NCBI GenBank assembly: GCA_011763485.2
Contig: JAANSK020282713.1
Location: 1 to 20,488, forward strand
Length of the DNA: 20,488 nt
DNA from: Isoetes engelmannii
Lineage: Eukaryota > Streptophyta > Lycopodiopsida > Isoetales > Isoetaceae
Reading direction: 5' to 3'
Shown: one piece after another, positions 19,047 through 20,488 of the stretch
Layout: each line of letters starts with the position of its first letter
Numbering within the stretch: position 1 is the first letter of the stretch
Translations under genes and position numbers: made by a program
Notes under the pieces: generated by a model
What the model saw: only the letters and a program-made list of their open reading frames with translations
Databases searched by the model: none
What the model was told of the DNA's origin: nothing

Positions 19047-19602
19047 GATCGATCTTCTGTGCGACATTCCTGCGCCACTGCAAGAAAGTTCAAGACTTTC
19101 TATTCTTTTGTATTTCTTGATCTACACTGCAGCTCACCAGCAACTGTATCAGCTGATTTTGGTGCATATATAATCGATTAGGGATAAATAAACAGTTTGT
19201 TTGATGAATCCCCTGCTCATGGCCTGTAATAATCATGGATCTGTGAGGATCTTCTCCAAAGCAGATAGACTACAAAATATATGTTCAAGAATAAAATGGA
19301 TATGGCAAGACTGTTTGGCGTATCAATTGCAAAAGGAGTTGTATCTGTCTCAGACACAGAAATAGAGATATTTCAGAAGCCATTCCAAGCTTTGATTCAA
19401 GATTGGGAAAGACCTGGCTGTCCAAATTTGTTGGAGCAAGCTGTTGATCCCAATTTGCTAGAGCAGTAGGACGACTCCACAACATGAACTCTCATTGATA
19501 TATTAATTTTATAAATTTTATCTTATATAATTCTATCTTGAAATTAAAAGTGAGCTTATAACTGATTCCCAAACTAATTTCATTCCAATCTATTTAAAAC
19601 TC
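19047..19602. other. Single-copy-in-window part of the tandem unit, with a small open frame
   Basis: The matching part of copy 2 would lie past the window end. It has normal base composition compared with its flanks. A 62-codon open frame (19281-19469, plus strand; starts MFKNKMDMARLFGVSIAKG) ends with a repeated PNLLEQ motif (CPNLLEQAVDPNLLEQ). I do not recognise it. It could be a captured exon fragment or a chance frame; there is no clear splice structure. Confidence 0.4.
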
Positions 19603-20488
19603 GATAGTTCAAATAGATAATTTTTAGAATATAAATTCTCGATTTCCAGTGATTCAACAAATGTAGATTGGCAAAAAAATTAAAGTAAATGAGTTTTAAT
19701 AGTTGGATAATCGCTTGATTGATTGACATAATACTATTATGAGGATTTGATAATTACAAACTCTTAGCACATAATCATGATAACTAATATAGTAAAATAT
19801 AACTTTTAAAATAGTAATATACAAATTATTTTTTATAATCTCACAAACAATACTGACAAATTAGAAATTGTTAAATTGTAAATACTAAACTGATATTTAT
19901 AATACTTTATGTTTGTAATATTTACAATGTTATAAAACTATGATCTTTTAAAATAGTAAGCTTTACCTAATATCTTTTATAACCTATTATTTGTTAAACT
20001 CTAAAAACTCTTAAATCTATGTAAATTATAAAAGAACTATATATATTTTTTCTTTCAAAAATAGGTAAGGAAAATTTTAGGTTCTAGTTAGATGACAAAT
20101 TTTATGTAAATAGCAATTAGGTTTGAAAAGAATAATAAAATACTATTCATTTGTAATTATAAAATAATAATAACATTGAGAAAATAAAAAAATATCTTGA
20201 ATTAGACTTGAGTATGTAAATGAGTCCTGATAGTTGGATAACCGATTGATTGATTGACTTAATGCTATTATAAGAATTCGATAATTTGTAACCTCTTAAT
20301 ATATAACATTAATTAATACTAATTTATAAAATGTTAATTCGTTAAGGAAAAAGGACCTTTGAGAAAAAGGTCGTTTGTTTCCCTCCTTTTTTTAGTTTGC
20401 ACCGATAAGCACCGATAGAAAAGGGGACGAAATTAAAAAAGCAGGGCAGTTCAGGGGAAGATAACATAGAGGAAGGAGGCGGATCATC
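19603..20488. repeat. Tandem unit, copy 2 (cut by window end)
   Basis: Near-identical to 18117-19046. The copy runs off the window at GGCGGATCATC, where copy 1 continues into 19047 onward. Near-identity suggests a recent tandem duplication; more copies may follow outside the window. Confidence 0.88.

Larger units (their letters stand above)
18117..19602. repeat. Tandem unit, copy 1 (~1.49 kb, AT-rich)
   Basis: The sequence from 18117 (GATAGTTCAAATAGATAA) recurs from 19603 and can be followed to the window end. The first ~310 bases differ at only about four positions by eye. The two copies also differ by a ~45-bp segment (around 18420-18465, absent from copy 2) and small indels. Most of the unit is extremely AT-rich. 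From about 18905 it becomes mixed, with a short hairpin (18912-18930) and a purine-rich stretch (to ~19046) resembling a gene leader. Confidence 0.88.

Noticed and set aside
18117-20488. The two ~0.9-kb direct matches as LTRs of a retrotransposon
   Set aside because: The units lack TG...CA ends, a primer site or purine tract at the inner borders, and a 5-bp target duplication; a head-to-tail tandem duplication fits better.

Overview
The window looks like nuclear DNA of a flowering plant, most likely a monocot and probably a grass. It has one intact, intron-rich host gene with short GT-AG introns, set among typical plant transposable elements: a non-autonomous LTR retrotransposon, a TRIM, a Tourist-like MITE and a GC-rich L1-type LINE. 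There is no bacterial-style operon, no rRNA or tRNA gene and no CRISPR array. The species assignment is inference from protein style and repeat types only.

Layout. Positions 1-823 are unassigned sequence. Positions 829-5708 are a fossil LTR retrotransposon on the minus strand, with ~0.7 kb LTRs and a 5-bp target duplication. It has no recognisable reverse transcriptase or integrase, only remains of a protein with basic and coiled-coil parts. Positions 5714-6593 are unassigned. Positions 6599-7096 are a very small LTR element (TRIM) with a tRNA-Met primer site, a polypurine tract and an exact AAATC target duplication; one LTR holds a 60-bp tandem duplication. Positions 7102-8293 are unassigned. 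A 269-bp Tourist-like MITE flanked by TTA lies at 8297-8565, about 0.64 kb upstream of the host gene.

The host gene (9205-12122, plus strand, nine coding exons) encodes a 672-residue plant homologue of SCAI (suppressor of cancer cell invasion). All eight introns are GT-AG and all exon phases agree. Its introns carry two fresh-looking tandem duplications. One of them (53-bp period, intron 6) makes two strong-looking decoy 3' splice sites just upstream of the apparent real one.

From 12123 to 16884 I see no convincing gene. The stretch holds a ~400-bp tandem repeat (15616 to ~16545), a 42-bp imperfect tandem repeat, and one short open stretch that might be an exon remnant. Positions 16885-18045 are the 5'-truncated 3' end of a LINE on the minus strand, recognised by its reverse-transcriptase zinc-binding region and 18-base poly(A) tail. 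It abuts a 197-bp foldback (18049-18245). The right end is a very AT-rich ~1.49-kb unit repeated in tandem (18117-19602, then 19603 to the window end), with a small unrecognised open frame in the first unit. I found no new multi-gene system. The most notable items are the SCAI intron duplication, the compact TRIM, the coding remains without pol in the larger LTR element, and the recent tandem duplication at the right edge.
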